DNA from: CAVPEW01 sp050247895
GTDB taxonomy: Bacteria > Actinomycetota > Acidimicrobiia > Acidimicrobiales > VFJN01
Assembly: GCA_050247895.1 (NCBI GenBank)
Contig: JBFWTJ010000009.1
Coordinates: 1 to 24,715, forward strand
Length of the DNA: 24,715 nt
Direction: 5' to 3'
In this document: positions 1 to 7,714 of the stretch, piece after piece
How the letters are laid out: each line of letters begins with the position of its first letter
Numbering within the stretch: position 1 is the stretch's first letter
Notes under the pieces: model-generated
Seen by the model: only the letters and a program-made list of their open reading frames with translations
Told to the model about the DNA's origin: nothing
Databases searched by the model: none
Program-made: the position numbers and the translations under genes

Positions 1-1
1 C

Positions 2-811
2 GACTCGATGCGGACCCGAGAGAGCCATCGGCGGGCGCTGGCCGAGGAGCTGCGCGGCGCCCTGTCGGGCACGGGGCTGCTCATCGTCCACCAGCCGATC
101 GTGGACCTGGGCACCGGGCGCGTCACCGCCAGCGAGGCGCTGGTCCGCTGGCTGCACCCCGAGCGGGGCCTGCTCGGTCCGCACGAGTTCGTCGGCATCG
201 CCGACGAGACCGGCCTGGCCGTCGAGCTGGGCACGGTCGTCCTGCAGCTCGCCTGCGAGCAGCTCGCCACCTGGAAGAACGGCCTGGGCGGCGAGTCCCC
301 GCACCTCCACGTGAACCTGTCGCCCCGCCAGCTGAACTCCCCCGCCCTGGTGGCCACGGTCCAGGCCGCGCTCGACCGGGCCGGGGCCGACCCCCGCCAG
401 CTCTGCCTGGAGGTCAGCGAGCAGGACCTGCTGGCCGACCTCGAGCCGGCCGTGGCCGCGCTGCGCAACCTGCGGAGCCTCGGCGTGCAGATCGCGGTCG
501 ACGACTTCGGCACCGGCCACTCGTCGCTGGCCGAGATCCGCCGGTTCCCCGTCGACATCCTCAAGCTCGACGGCCGGCTCGTGCTCGGGCTGGGCCCGAA
601 CCGGGGCGACCTGGCCATCGCCAGCGCCGCGGTCCGCCTGGCCCACTCGCTGGACCTGGCCGTGGTGGCCGAGGGGGTCGAGACCCCCGAGCAGCTCTCC
701 ATCCTCGAGGAGCTGGGCTGCGACCGGGCCCAGGGCTTCCTCTTCGCCCGGCCCGGGTCGGCTGCCCAGGTCGACGAGCTGGTCCGCACCGGGCCGCTCG
801 TGCCCCGCTGA
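2..811 (+). CDS. EAL-domain cyclic-di-GMP phosphodiesterase, C-terminal part (5' end outside window)
   Basis: Hydrolyses c-di-GMP to pGpG if active. The reading frame is open to the window edge, and the residues before the first Met resemble the linker that joins a GGDEF domain to an EAL domain, so this is probably the end of a longer GGDEF-EAL or sensor-EAL protein. All catalytic EAL signatures are visible: SEALVRW (metal Glu), HVNLSPRQL (Asn), LEVSE (Glu), DDFGTGHSSL (two Asp), the Lys in ILKLD, VAEGVET (Glu) and QGFLFARP (Gln). The domain is therefore predicted to be catalytically competent, not a degenerate receptor. The next gene starts about 75 bases downstream on the same strand. What signal it senses, and whether a GGDEF partner precedes it, cannot be seen here. 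Confidence 0.93.
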   Translation, partial: DSMRTRESHRRALAEELRGALSGTGLLIVHQPIVDLGTGRVTASEALVRWLHPERGLLGPHEFVGIADETGLAVELGTVVLQLACEQLATWKNGLGGESPHLHVNLSPRQLNSPALVATVQAALDRAGADPRQLCLEVSEQDLLADLEPAVAALRNLRSLGVQIAVDDFGTGHSSLAEIRRFPVDILKLDGRLVLGLGPNRGDLAIASAAVRLAHSLDLAVVAEGVETPEQLSILEELGCDRAQGFLFARPGSAAQVDELVRTGPLVPR

Positions 812-887
812 GCCATCCGGCCCCTTCGCCGCCCCGGCCCTACAGCTCCCCCTCCCCGTTGCCGATGTCGGACGGGAGGAGGCGTGC

Positions 888-3335
888 GTGCGGTTCGACG
901 AGCTTGTGCTGAAGGTGCCGGGTGACGAGTTCCGGCTCCGGTTCCACCCCCGCCTGACCGTCCTGTCGGGCCTCCAGGCCGACGAGCGCCGCGCCCTGGC
1001 CGAGAGCATCCGTGGCGCGCTCCAGGGCGCCCTCGACGACACCGCGCTGCGGTTCGTCACCCGGGCCGGCCAGGCCGCCATCGTGGTGACCAGCCGGGGC
1101 ACGACCTCCACCCGTGACGAGGCCGGGTCGGGGCCCGTGGTCCTGCCCGACCCGGAACGGGTGGCCGAGCTGCTCGTCCTCGGACCGGTGGCCACGAGCG
1201 CACCCGGCGTCGAGGTCCGTCCCGACGACGGTCCCGAGCTGCGGGCGCTGCGCCAGCAGCTCGCCGCCGCACTGGCCGAGGAGGAGGCCGCGGCGGGCCG
1301 CCGCCGGCAGATCGAACGCCTCCACGAGGAGATCGCCGGGCTCGACGCCCGCCTGGCCGACCTCGACCAGGGCCGCCCCCGACGCGAGTACGCCCGGGCG
1401 CTGGCCGCGCTCGGACGGGCCCGGGCCCGAGCCACCGCGCTGGCCGAGGCCACGGCCCGGGTCGAGGCCGACGCCCACCTGCTGGCCGGCGCCGCGTCGG
1501 TCCAGGACGCCATCGTCGCCTGGCGAGAGGCCGCCCAGCAGCGGATGTCGCCCTCCGGGTCGGCGAGCGGAGGACCCGGTGCGGGCCAGGCCCCCGGTGG
1601 GATCGGACCGCAGGGACCGAGCGCCGATCCCTCGGCCGACCGCGGCGCGTCGTCGGTCCCCACCGACCCCGAGGGACGGGCCGGGCTCGCCGGCGTCCCC
1701 GAGGACCCTCCCGCCGACCTGGTCGCCCGAGTCGACGCCCTGCGGGCCGCCTGCCGGGAGCGGGACCGGGTCGAGTCGCGGCTCCAGGCGCTGGTCGTCT
1801 CGCAGCTCCCCGACCCCTCCGACGCCACCGTGGCCCAGCTCGCCGTGCTCGACCAGGAACGGCTCTGGGCGGCCCGGGACCAGCTGGTCACCGCCGAGCA
1901 GGAGCTGGTCCAGGCCCGGGTCGACATCGGGGGCATCGAGCTCGACGACGCCGCCCCGCTCGCCGTGGTCGACCGGATCGAGACCGCCCACGCCCGGCTC
2001 GACGACCTGGAGGCGGCAGCCGAGGCCAGCCGACCCCGCGGCCTCGCCGTGGTCGCCGGCGGCCTGTTCCTCACCGCCGTGGGCATGGTCGGGCCGATCG
2101 TCGCCGTGGCGGCCGGCGGTGCCCTGGCCCTGGGTGGTGCCTCAGCCCTGCTCGGGCTGCCCGCCGCCCGGGTCGCCCTGGCCGAGCGGGCCGAGCGCCG
2201 GGCCCTGGCCGCCACCGGTGCGCCCACCTACCTGGCCTTCCACCTCCGCCGCGTCGAGGCCACCGTCGACCCGGCCCGCCGGGAGCGGGCCTCGGCCGCG
2301 GCACGGGAGCACCGGTCGGCCCTCGAGGCCTGGCGGGACATGGTCCCCGCCGGGCTCGACCCGACCACCGCCACGCGCCTCGAGGCCGCCGTGCGGACCC
2401 ACCACGCCCGGCTGGGCGAGGCCGGTGAGGTCGCGGGCGAGCTCCACCGCCTGCGCGGCGAGCTGGCCGGCCGGGTCGAGCCGCAGCTCCGGATCGCCCG
2501 CGAGGCGCTGGCCGCGACCTGCCACCCGTACGGGCTGGACGACGCCGACCTCGCCACCGACGACCCCGACGCCATCGAACGGCTCGTGCGCGACCGCGTC
2601 GAGGCCGGCCGCGAGGCCCGGGCCGAGGCCGCCCGGGAAGCGGCCCGCGCCGCCGAGCTGGCCGCGGCCGAGTCGCTCGAGGGCCACCTCGCGGCGCGTG
2701 GCTTCGACGACGGCACCCTGCCCGAGCGGGTGGCCCGCTGCGAGGCGGAGCTCGCCGCCGCGGCCCAGCGCCACGCCGACCGCGACGCCGCGGGGTCGGT
2801 CGACGACGCCACGGCCGAGCTGGCCCGCTGCGAGCGGGCGGTGGCCGAGCTGGCCCGCCCCGAGCTCGACGGGACCGAGCCCTCCGACGAACCCGAACCC
2901 GACCCGGTCGCCCTGGAGGCCACCCGGCTGGCGGCCCTGGACCAGCTCCACCAGGAGATCCGCGACCTCCCCGACACCGACCGGGTCGCCGACCGGCGTG
3001 CGGCACTGGAGCGGCGCGTCGCCGCCCTCGAGGCGACCACCGCCCCCACCGGCGGCCCGACCGGCCCGGCCGACCAGGTCCGCGACCACGTCCTGGCCCA
3101 CCTCGACCGGGCCAGCCGGGGCGGCCCCGACGGCGACCCCCTGCCGGTGCTGCTCGACGACGTGTTCGCCTCGGTCCCCGCCGAAGACAAGTGGGACCTG
3201 CTCGACCTGCTCCACGCGGCCAGCGGCGACCACCAGCTCGTCTACCTGTGCGACGACGCCTTCGTCACGGCTTGGGCCCGCGGCCGGGCCGGCGACGACC
3301 TGCGCCTCCTCGAGCCCACCCCCGAATCGGCCTGA
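888..3335 (+). CDS. YhaN-like coiled-coil ATPase relative with membrane hairpin and degenerate Walker A
   Basis: 815 aa. The GTG start at 888 is fixed by a strong ribosome site (GGAGGAGG, 5 nt upstream). The N-terminus has the beta-strand layout of SMC/RecF/YhaN ATPase heads (LTVLSG), but the expected GxxxxGKS/T is replaced by GLQADERRA, with no P-loop Lys. Long Ala/Arg/Glu-rich coiled coils follow, interrupted at about residues 217-275 by a Gly/Pro/Ser-rich linker and at about 385-430 by two hydrophobic segments separated by Gly-rich turns, probably a membrane hairpin. The C-terminal end keeps a Walker-B/D-loop-like strand, LPVLLDDVFA (about 752-761), with Asp-Asp rather than Asp-Glu. No clear ABC signature is seen. 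YhaN-type proteins share this head-coil-membrane hairpin-coil-head plan. Loss of nucleotide hydrolysis is inferred, and the cellular role is unknown. The gene ends convergently with the gamma-carbonic-anhydrase-like gene. Confidence 0.8.
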   Translation: MRFDELVLKVPGDEFRLRFHPRLTVLSGLQADERRALAESIRGALQGALDDTALRFVTRAGQAAIVVTSRGTTSTRDEAGSGPVVLPDPERVAELLVLGPVATSAPGVEVRPDDGPELRALRQQLAAALAEEEAAAGRRRQIERLHEEIAGLDARLADLDQGRPRREYARALAALGRARARATALAEATARVEADAHLLAGAASVQDAIVAWREAAQQRMSPSGSASGGPGAGQAPGGIGPQGPSADPSADRGASSVPTDPEGRAGLAGVPEDPPADLVARVDALRAACRERDRVESRLQALVVSQLPDPSDATVAQLAVLDQERLWAARDQLVTAEQELVQARVDIGGIELDDAAPLAVVDRIETAHARLDDLEAAAEASRPRGLAVVAGGLFLTAVGMVGPIVAVAAGGALALGGASALLGLPAARVALAERAERRALAATGAPTYLAFHLRRVEATVDPARRERASAAAREHRSALEAWRDMVPAGLDPTTATRLEAAVRTHHARLGEAGEVAGELHRLRGELAGRVEPQLRIAREALAATCHPYGLDDADLATDDPDAIERLVRDRVEAGREARAEAAREAARAAELAAAESLEGHLAARGFDDGTLPERVARCEAELAAAAQRHADRDAAGSVDDATAELARCERAVAELARPELDGTEPSDEPEPDPVALEATRLAALDQLHQEIRDLPDTDRVADRRAALERRVAALEATTAPTGGPTGPADQVRDHVLAHLDRASRGGPDGDPLPVLLDDVFASVPAEDKWDLLDLLHAASGDHQLVYLCDDAFVTAWARGRAGDDLRLLEPTPESA

Positions 3336-3354
3336 GCGGCCGGGCCGCCCTCAG
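3332..3354. terminator. Candidate bidirectional terminator hairpin between convergent genes
   Basis: CTGAG + CGGC, loop CGG, GCCG + CC bulge + CTCAG. The hairpin spans both stop codons (TGA of the plus gene, TCA of the minus gene) in a 15-base intergenic gap. There is no U-tract, as is common for high-GC actinobacterial terminators. The function is inferred from position and symmetry only. Confidence 0.4.
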
Positions 3355-3872
3355 TCGAGGCGGCGGAGCAGCCGGGCGTAGTGCGCGCCCCGCTCGACGT
3401 AGGCCACCACACCGGGCCGGACCCGGGCGTCGGGGTCGACCGCATCGAGCCGGAGCTTGGCCGGCACGCCCAGGGCCATGGCCCGCGCCGGGACGACCAT
3501 CCCCGGCGGCACGAGCGCCCCGGCGCCCACCAGCGCGCCCTCCTCGACGACCGCGCCGTGCAGGACCACCGATCCCGAGCCGACGAGCGTGCCGTCGTGG
3601 ATGGTGCAGCCCTCCAGGTGGACGTTGTGGCCGATGACGCAGCCCGCCCCCACCCGCGTCGGCAGCGCGACGGTGGTGTGGACCACCGTGCCGTCCTGGA
3701 TCGACGTGCGGGCCCCGACCACGATCCCGCCGTCGTCGCCCCGCAGCACCGCGCACGGCCACACCGACGCCTCGGCGCCCAGGTGCACGTCGCCGATCAC
3801 CACCGCGTCGGGGTGCACGTAGGCGGTGGGGTCGATCGTGGGCTCGACGTCACCCAGGGCGTAGATGGCCAT
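3351..3872 (-). CDS. Gamma carbonic anhydrase family protein (left-handed beta-helix)
   Basis: 173 aa, matching the family's usual 170-200 aa. Hexapeptide-repeat strands run through most of the chain (VIGDVHLGAEASVWPCAVL, VGAGCVIGHNVHLEGC, LVGSGSVVLHGAVV), followed by a C-terminal helix. The family forms trimers with zinc held between subunits by three His. Here the first His (VVHTT) and second His (IGHN) are present. The third position, normally GHxxxLHGC, reads GHNVHLEGC, so the canonical His is Glu and a His lies two residues earlier. Carbonic anhydrase activity is therefore uncertain. The ATG at 3872 overlaps the flavin reductase stop by one base (TGATG), so it is translationally coupled as the last gene of a three-gene operon. 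Confidence 0.9.
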   Translation of the reverse strand: MAIYALGDVEPTIDPTAYVHPDAVVIGDVHLGAEASVWPCAVLRGDDGGIVVGARTSIQDGTVVHTTVALPTRVGAGCVIGHNVHLEGCTIHDGTLVGSGSVVLHGAVVEEGALVGAGALVPPGMVVPARAMALGVPAKLRLDAVDPDARVRPGVVAYVERGAHYARLLRRLD

Positions 3873-4354
3873 CAGGCCAGCCGGGAGTAGCCGCCGCGGA
3901 AGAACACCAGCGGGCCCGACTCCCGAGCCACCTCGAGGGACCGGACCCGGCCCAGGACCAGGTCGTGGTCGCCGGCGTCGACGACCTGGTCGAGGTCGCA
4001 GTCGATCCAGGCCAGCACGCCGTCGAGCACGGGCGAGCCCGAGCCGGCCCGGCTCCAGCCCAGGCCCGCGAACTTGTCCTCCGCCTTGCTGGAGAACACC
4101 CGCGAGACGTCCTCCTGGTCCTCGGCCAGCACGTTCACGCAGAACGAGCCGGCGGCGCGGATCCGGGGCCACGACGTCGAGGTCTTGCCGGCGAAGAAGC
4201 CGACCAGGGCCGGGTCGAGGCTCACCGAGGCGAAGGACCCGACGGCCATGCCCACGGGCGGGCCGGGGTCGGCGGTGATCACGGTGACGCCGGTCGGGAA
4301 GTGGCCGAGGACCTGGCGGTACTTGGCGGAGTCGATCGCTTGGGTGCCCGTCAC
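3872..4354 (-). CDS. Flavin reductase (HpaC-like) domain protein
   Basis: 160 aa, the usual length for stand-alone NAD(P)H:flavin reductases that supply reduced FMN/FAD to two-component monooxygenases. Family marks are YRQVLGHFPTGVTVIT near the N-terminus, FASVSLDPALVGF, CVNVLAEDQ, and the C-terminal GDHDLVLGRV motif with its His. I chose the GTG at 4354 because a longer frame to 4465 would run through the end of the upstream hydrolase gene, and its extra residues are low-complexity. An AGGTAGGG stretch upstream may serve as ribosome site. It sits between an MBL hydrolase and a gamma-CA-like gene, and no partner monooxygenase is visible in the window. It could also be a flavin-dependent oxidoreductase in its own right. 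Confidence 0.88.
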   Translation of the reverse strand: MTGTQAIDSAKYRQVLGHFPTGVTVITADPGPPVGMAVGSFASVSLDPALVGFFAGKTSTSWPRIRAAGSFCVNVLAEDQEDVSRVFSSKAEDKFAGLGWSRAGSGSPVLDGVLAWIDCDLDQVVDAGDHDLVLGRVRSLEVARESGPLVFFRGGYSRLA

Positions 4355-4400
4355 GAGCGCCGACCCTACCTGCCGGGCGGACGAGGGCCCGGTGGGGCGG

Positions 4401-5246
4401 TCAACCGTCGAAGGAGATGTGGAGGCCCTCGTGGGCGGCGAGGACCTCGTCGATCGTGCTCGCACCGGGCAGGGCGCGCGCCCCGTCGAGGAGCCGGTCC
4501 ATGGCGTCGTCGTCGTGGCCGGGGTCGTGGTGGAACGGCACCAGGCGCCGCACCCCGGCCTGCGCCGCCACGAACACCGCGAAGTCGATCGTCGAGTGGC
4601 CCCAGTGGGCCTTGGCCGCGAACTCCTCGGGCGTGTACTGCGCGTCGTGGATGAGCAGGTCGACGCCGTCGCAGAGCTCGAGCACCTCGTCGACCACGGC
4701 GTGGCTGCCGTCGACGGGCATCTGGTGGTCGGAGATGTAGGCCACCGCCCGGCCGCCCATCTCCACCCGGAAGCCGCAGGTCGGCCCGACGTGGGGCACC
4801 GACCGGGCCCGGACCTTGGCCCCCTCCAGGGCGAAGTCGTCGTCGAGGACGTCGTGGAACCGGATCTCGCCGGGCAGCTCGTCCACGCTCACCGGGAAGT
4901 ACGGGGGACGCAGGAACACGTCGAAGGACTCGGCCAGCGAACCCCGCTCGGTCGGCGGGCCGTACACGTCGAGCCGGGATCCGGGTTGGAGCACCGGGAC
5001 GAAGAACGGGAGCCCCTGCACGTGGTCCCAGTGCAGGTGGGTGACCAGCGCCGAGCCGCGGAAGGCCTCGCCGCGGGCGGCCAGGACCTCGCCGTAGAAG
5101 CGCAGGCCCGTGCCCAGGTCGAGGATCACCGGCTCCTGCCCGGGCGACTCCAGGGTCACGCACGACGTGTTCGCGCCGTAGCGACGGTTGGCGTCGCACG
5201 CGCACGGCGTCGAGCCCCGAACCCCGTAGAAGCCGACGTCGAGCAG
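4401..5246 (-). CDS. Metallo-beta-lactamase-fold hydrolase (phosphodiesterase-like), apparent CTG start
   Basis: 281 aa from the proposed CTG at 5246. Metal-binding residues are THLHWDH (HxHxDH at about residues 70-75), VPHVGP, DAQYT and PFHHDP. The overall pattern resembles MBL proteins beginning 'FYGVRGSTP…', which include cyclic-phosphate phosphodiesterases and related hydrolases. The substrate is not determinable. Start choice: the first GTG in frame (5159) would remove the first beta strands and the FYGVRGSTP motif. Upstream of that GTG the only credible initiator is CTG, preceded by AGGAGG 6 nt away, with no in-frame ATG/GTG/TTG before it. It is probably the first gene of the operon with the flavin reductase (46-nt gap) and the gamma-CA-like gene. 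A promoter candidate lies at 5295-5323. Confidence 0.85.
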   Translation of the reverse strand: MLDVGFYGVRGSTPCACDANRRYGANTSCVTLESPGQEPVILDLGTGLRFYGEVLAARGEAFRGSALVTHLHWDHVQGLPFFVPVLQPGSRLDVYGPPTERGSLAESFDVFLRPPYFPVSVDELPGEIRFHDVLDDDFALEGAKVRARSVPHVGPTCGFRVEMGGRAVAYISDHQMPVDGSHAVVDEVLELCDGVDLLIHDAQYTPEEFAAKAHWGHSTIDFAVFVAAQAGVRRLVPFHHDPGHDDDAMDRLLDGARALPGASTIDEVLAAHEGLHISFDG

Positions 5247-5294
5247 AGTGCCCCTCCTCTCCGGGCGTGGCGAGAACCCGCGAGATCCCGCGAC

Positions 5295-5323
5295 GTTATC
5301 CGTGGCCCCGGAGGACCGACCAA
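5295..5323 (-). promoter_or_regulatory. Candidate sigma70-type promoter for the MBL/flavin reductase/gamma-CA operon
   Basis: Read on the minus strand: TTGGTC (-35), a 17-nt spacer, GATAAC (-10), about 48 nt before the proposed CTG start. Spacing is ideal but both hexamers deviate from consensus. Prediction by eye only. Confidence 0.35.
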
Positions 5324-5360
5324 GCGGTGTGACGGCCGTCTCAGTCCCGGGCGGCGGCCC

Positions 5361-6224
5361 TCAAGGCAGGCGCAGCGCGTCGCCGTCCCGGGCGAGCAGG
5401 CCCTCGGCCACCAGGGCCGCGGCGGCTCGCTCGGCCCGCTCGGGCTCGTCGGGCCAGCCCATGACCCGGGCCAGGTCCCCGGTGCCGACCGGGCCCCGCA
5501 CCGCGGCGGCCACCAGCCGGCCCCGGCCCTGCCGGTCGCTGCCCTCGAAGCGGGGCTGGGCCCGGCCCACGCCGGCCGAGCCGTCGGCGGGGTCGGGCGG
5601 CGGGCAGCCGGCCCGGTGCCAGCCGCACGCCGCGGCGACCGGGCACTCGGTGCACGAGGGTGCCCGTCGCCGGCAGACCGACGCGCCGAGGTCGAGCACG
5701 GCCTGGTTCCAGGCCCAGGCCCGGCCCGGCACCACCGCGGCGTCGGCTGCGGCCTGGGCCCGGGCCGGGGTCAGGCGACCGCCGGCCCAGCGGGCCAGCA
5801 CCCGGGCGGCGTTGGTGTCGACCACACCGTGGTCGCGCTCGAAGGCGAAGGCGAGGACGGCCCGGGCGGTGTAGGCGCCGATGCCGGGCAGGGCGAGCAG
5901 GGCGTCGAGCTCGTCGGGCAGCCGTCCGCCGTGGCGCTCGACCACCGCGGTGGCGCACCGGTGCAGCAGGAGGGCCCGGCGGTTGTAGCCCAGGCCCGAC
6001 CAGGCGGCCAGGACGTCGGCCACCGGCGCGGCGGCGCACGCGGCCGGGTCCGGGAAGCGGTCCAGGAACGGCTGCCACCGGGCCGCGACCCGGGCCACGG
6101 TGGTCTGCTGGGCCATCACCTCGCAGACCAGGACCTCCCACGGGTCACGGGTCCGGCGCCAGGGGAGGTCGCGGGCCCGCCCGGCCCACCAGCCCAGCAG
6201 CGCGGCCCCCCGGTCGGCGCCCAC
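5361..6224 (-). CDS. mutY: A/G-specific adenine DNA glycosylase
   Basis: 287 aa. Removes adenine mispaired with 8-oxoguanine (base-excision repair). The N-terminal DLPWR and VCEVMAQQT carry the catalytic Glu. The helix-hairpin-helix reads LPGIGAYTARAV, and the catalytic Asp lies in VVDTNAARVLARW. The 4Fe-4S cluster ligands are intact with the exact family spacing C-x6-C-x2-C-x5-C. After the cluster only a short winged-helix-like tail remains. The NUDIX/MutT-like domain that recognises 8-oxoG in longer MutY proteins is absent or replaced, as in short actinobacterial MutYs. The GTG start at 6224 lies 2 nt after the methyltransferase stop, so expression is probably coupled. The hydrophobic N-terminal helix LLGWWAGRARDLPWR supports this start. 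Confidence 0.93.
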   Translation of the reverse strand: MGADRGAALLGWWAGRARDLPWRRTRDPWEVLVCEVMAQQTTVARVAARWQPFLDRFPDPAACAAAPVADVLAAWSGLGYNRRALLLHRCATAVVERHGGRLPDELDALLALPGIGAYTARAVLAFAFERDHGVVDTNAARVLARWAGGRLTPARAQAAADAAVVPGRAWAWNQAVLDLGASVCRRRAPSCTECPVAAACGWHRAGCPPPDPADGSAGVGRAQPRFEGSDRQGRGRLVAAAVRGPVGTGDLARVMGWPDEPERAERAAAALVAEGLLARDGDALRLP

Positions 6225-6226
6225 GG

Positions 6227-7054
6227 TCAGCGGCGCAGGGCGGTCGTCCAGAGGACGCGGCAGCGGTACGGGAAGGGGAAGGGCTCGGGCAGCCGGGCCG
6301 CCAGCTGGCCGACCTCGTGGACGAGGCGCTCCCGCTGGGCCGGGGGCATGGCGGCCACGTAGGAGATCGACCGGACGCGCTCGGCCAGCAGCTCGTGGGT
6401 CGTGGGGTGCTCGAAGTGCACGACCTCCTCATGGAGGGGCGCGAAGCAGGCCGAGGCCGCGACCACCGAGGCCCAGTCGACGTGCTGGTAGCGCGACACG
6501 GTCCGCTCGTGCCAGCCGATGAGGCGGCTCATCTCGGCCACCCACGGCGTGGTCTCGTCGCGCTCGTTCCACAGCAGGGCCAGGCCACCACCGGGGCGCA
6601 GGACCCGGGCGATCTCGAGGAGGGCGGCGTCGGCGTCGAACCAGTGGAAGGCCTGGCCGACGGTGACCACGTCGACCGATGCACCGGGCAGGGCCAGCGA
6701 CTCGGCGGTCCCCTCCACCAGGCTCACGTCGGGGACGGCCTCGAGCAGGCGGGCCCGCATGGCGGCGACCGGCTCGCAGGCCATGACCGATGCGCCACGG
6801 CCGAGGAGCTGGCGGGTCAGCTTGCCGGTGCCGGCACCCAGGTCGAGCACCGTGCGGCCCCGGTGCAGGCCGAGCTCGTCGGAGATGCGGGCGACGGCCC
6901 GGTCGGGGTAGCCGGGCCGGGCCGCCTCGTAGGCGTCGGCGGCGGCGGCGAAGCCCCGGCGGGCGAGCTCGTCGATCGGTCGGTCCGGGCGGGTCGGGGC
7001 GGTCGCACCTTCGGACGCACCCTCTCGGGACGACCGGCGCCGCCAGGCCTTCAC
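6227..7054 (-). CDS. Class I SAM-dependent methyltransferase
   Basis: 275 aa. The Rossmann-type SAM-binding motif I, VLDLGAGTGKLT, is at about residues 69-80. It is followed by ACEPVAAM (acidic residue binding the ribose), GTAESL, and VVTVGQAFHWFDADAALLEIARVLRPGGGLALLWN (motif-IV/post-IV region). The segment before motif I, ADAYEAARPGYP, is typical of a widespread bacterial subfamily near trans-aconitate/UbiE-like methyltransferases. The substrate is unknown. The GTG at 7054 overlaps the MaoC stop as GTGA, giving tight translational coupling. The frame extends further upstream, but that part is out-of-frame reading of the MaoC gene. A link to either neighbour's function is not evident. Confidence 0.87.
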   Translation of the reverse strand: MKAWRRRSSREGASEGATAPTRPDRPIDELARRGFAAAADAYEAARPGYPDRAVARISDELGLHRGRTVLDLGAGTGKLTRQLLGRGASVMACEPVAAMRARLLEAVPDVSLVEGTAESLALPGASVDVVTVGQAFHWFDADAALLEIARVLRPGGGLALLWNERDETTPWVAEMSRLIGWHERTVSRYQHVDWASVVAASACFAPLHEEVVHFEHPTTHELLAERVRSISYVAAMPPAQRERLVHEVGQLAARLPEPFPFPYRCRVLWTTALRR

Positions 7055-7569
7055 GACTCTTCGCCGAAGACGCCGTCGTCGTAGGGGAAGGACCGGCCCG
7101 GGGCGTGGTCGCGCTTCCACACCATCAGCTTGCGCCGGAAGGAGCAGACCTCCTCGCCCCGCTGGTTGATGCCCTTGGACTCGACCGTGACGATGCCGCG
7201 GTCGCCCTTGGACGTCTCCTTCACGTCGAGGACCTTGGTCACGGCGTAGATCGTGTCCCCGTGGAAGGTCGGCTTGGAGTGCTTGAGCGACTCGACCTCG
7301 AGGTTGGCGATGGCCGCGCCGCTCACGTCGGGCACGCTCATGCCCAGGACCAGCGAGTAGACGAGGTTGCCGACCACCACGGTGCGGCCCTGCACGGTCT
7401 CGTTCTGCGCGTACCACTCGTTGGTGTGCAACGGGTGGTGGTTCATGGTGATCATGCAGAAGAGGTGGTCGTCGTACTCGGTGATCGTCTTGCCCGGCCA
7501 GTGCCGGTAGACGTCGCCCACGACGAAGTCCTCCAGGTGTCGGCCGAACGGCCTGTCGAGCGTGCTCAC
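7051..7569 (-). CDS. MaoC-family hot-dog dehydratase/enoyl-CoA hydratase
   Basis: 172 aa. MaoC-like hot-dog proteins hydrate enoyl-CoA-type thioesters. Recognisable features are the N-terminal EDFVVGDVYRHWPGKTITE, the active-site helix region MITMNHHPLHTNE (equivalent to the hydratase/mesaconyl-CoA hydratase-like N-x-HPLH pattern), VGNLVYSLVLG, and the later sheet strands with KPTFHGDTIYAVTKVLDVKETSKGDRGIV. The GTG start at 7569 has AGGAGG upstream (about 11 nt, slightly long). It is the first gene of the MaoC-methyltransferase-mutY unit. A weak TTGGTC/TACCTT pair with an over-long 19-nt spacer lies upstream. The exact substrate is unknown; a role in fatty-acid or dicarboxylic-acid CoA metabolism is an inference from family and neighbourhood. 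Confidence 0.9.
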   Translation of the reverse strand: MSTLDRPFGRHLEDFVVGDVYRHWPGKTITEYDDHLFCMITMNHHPLHTNEWYAQNETVQGRTVVVGNLVYSLVLGMSVPDVSGAAIANLEVESLKHSKPTFHGDTIYAVTKVLDVKETSKGDRGIVTVESKGINQRGEEVCSFRRKLMVWKRDHAPGRSFPYDDGVFGEES

Positions 7570-7714
7570 CGGGCGCTGCGCCTCCTGCGGGGGGGTCCTG
7601 TGGTGTCGGTGGTTCCGTCCGGAGCACCAAAGGTACGAGAGCGGCCCACGAGGCGACCAACCGGGCCGGCCGGATGCCGTCGGGGCGGCCGTCCGATGCC
7701 GCCCTTGCCCCCCG

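Noticed and set aside
840..3233. Long open frames on the minus strand and in a second plus frame across the YhaN-like gene
   Set aside because: They are Gly/Arg/Pro/Ser-rich translations typical of antisense or shifted frames in very GC-rich DNA, without domains or ribosome sites, and they lie fully over a recognisable gene.
3873..4172. N-terminal extension of the gamma-CA-like protein
   Set aside because: The extra ~100 residues are Arg/Gly/Pro-rich and come from the flavin reductase gene read in another frame. The ATG at 3872 in the TGATG overlap begins at the conserved N-terminus.
7570..7714. Promoter for the MaoC operon (TTGGTC/TACCTT) and an imperfect inverted repeat
   Set aside because: The spacer is 19 nt, the hexamers are weak, and the repeat pairs poorly, so I did not list it as a feature.
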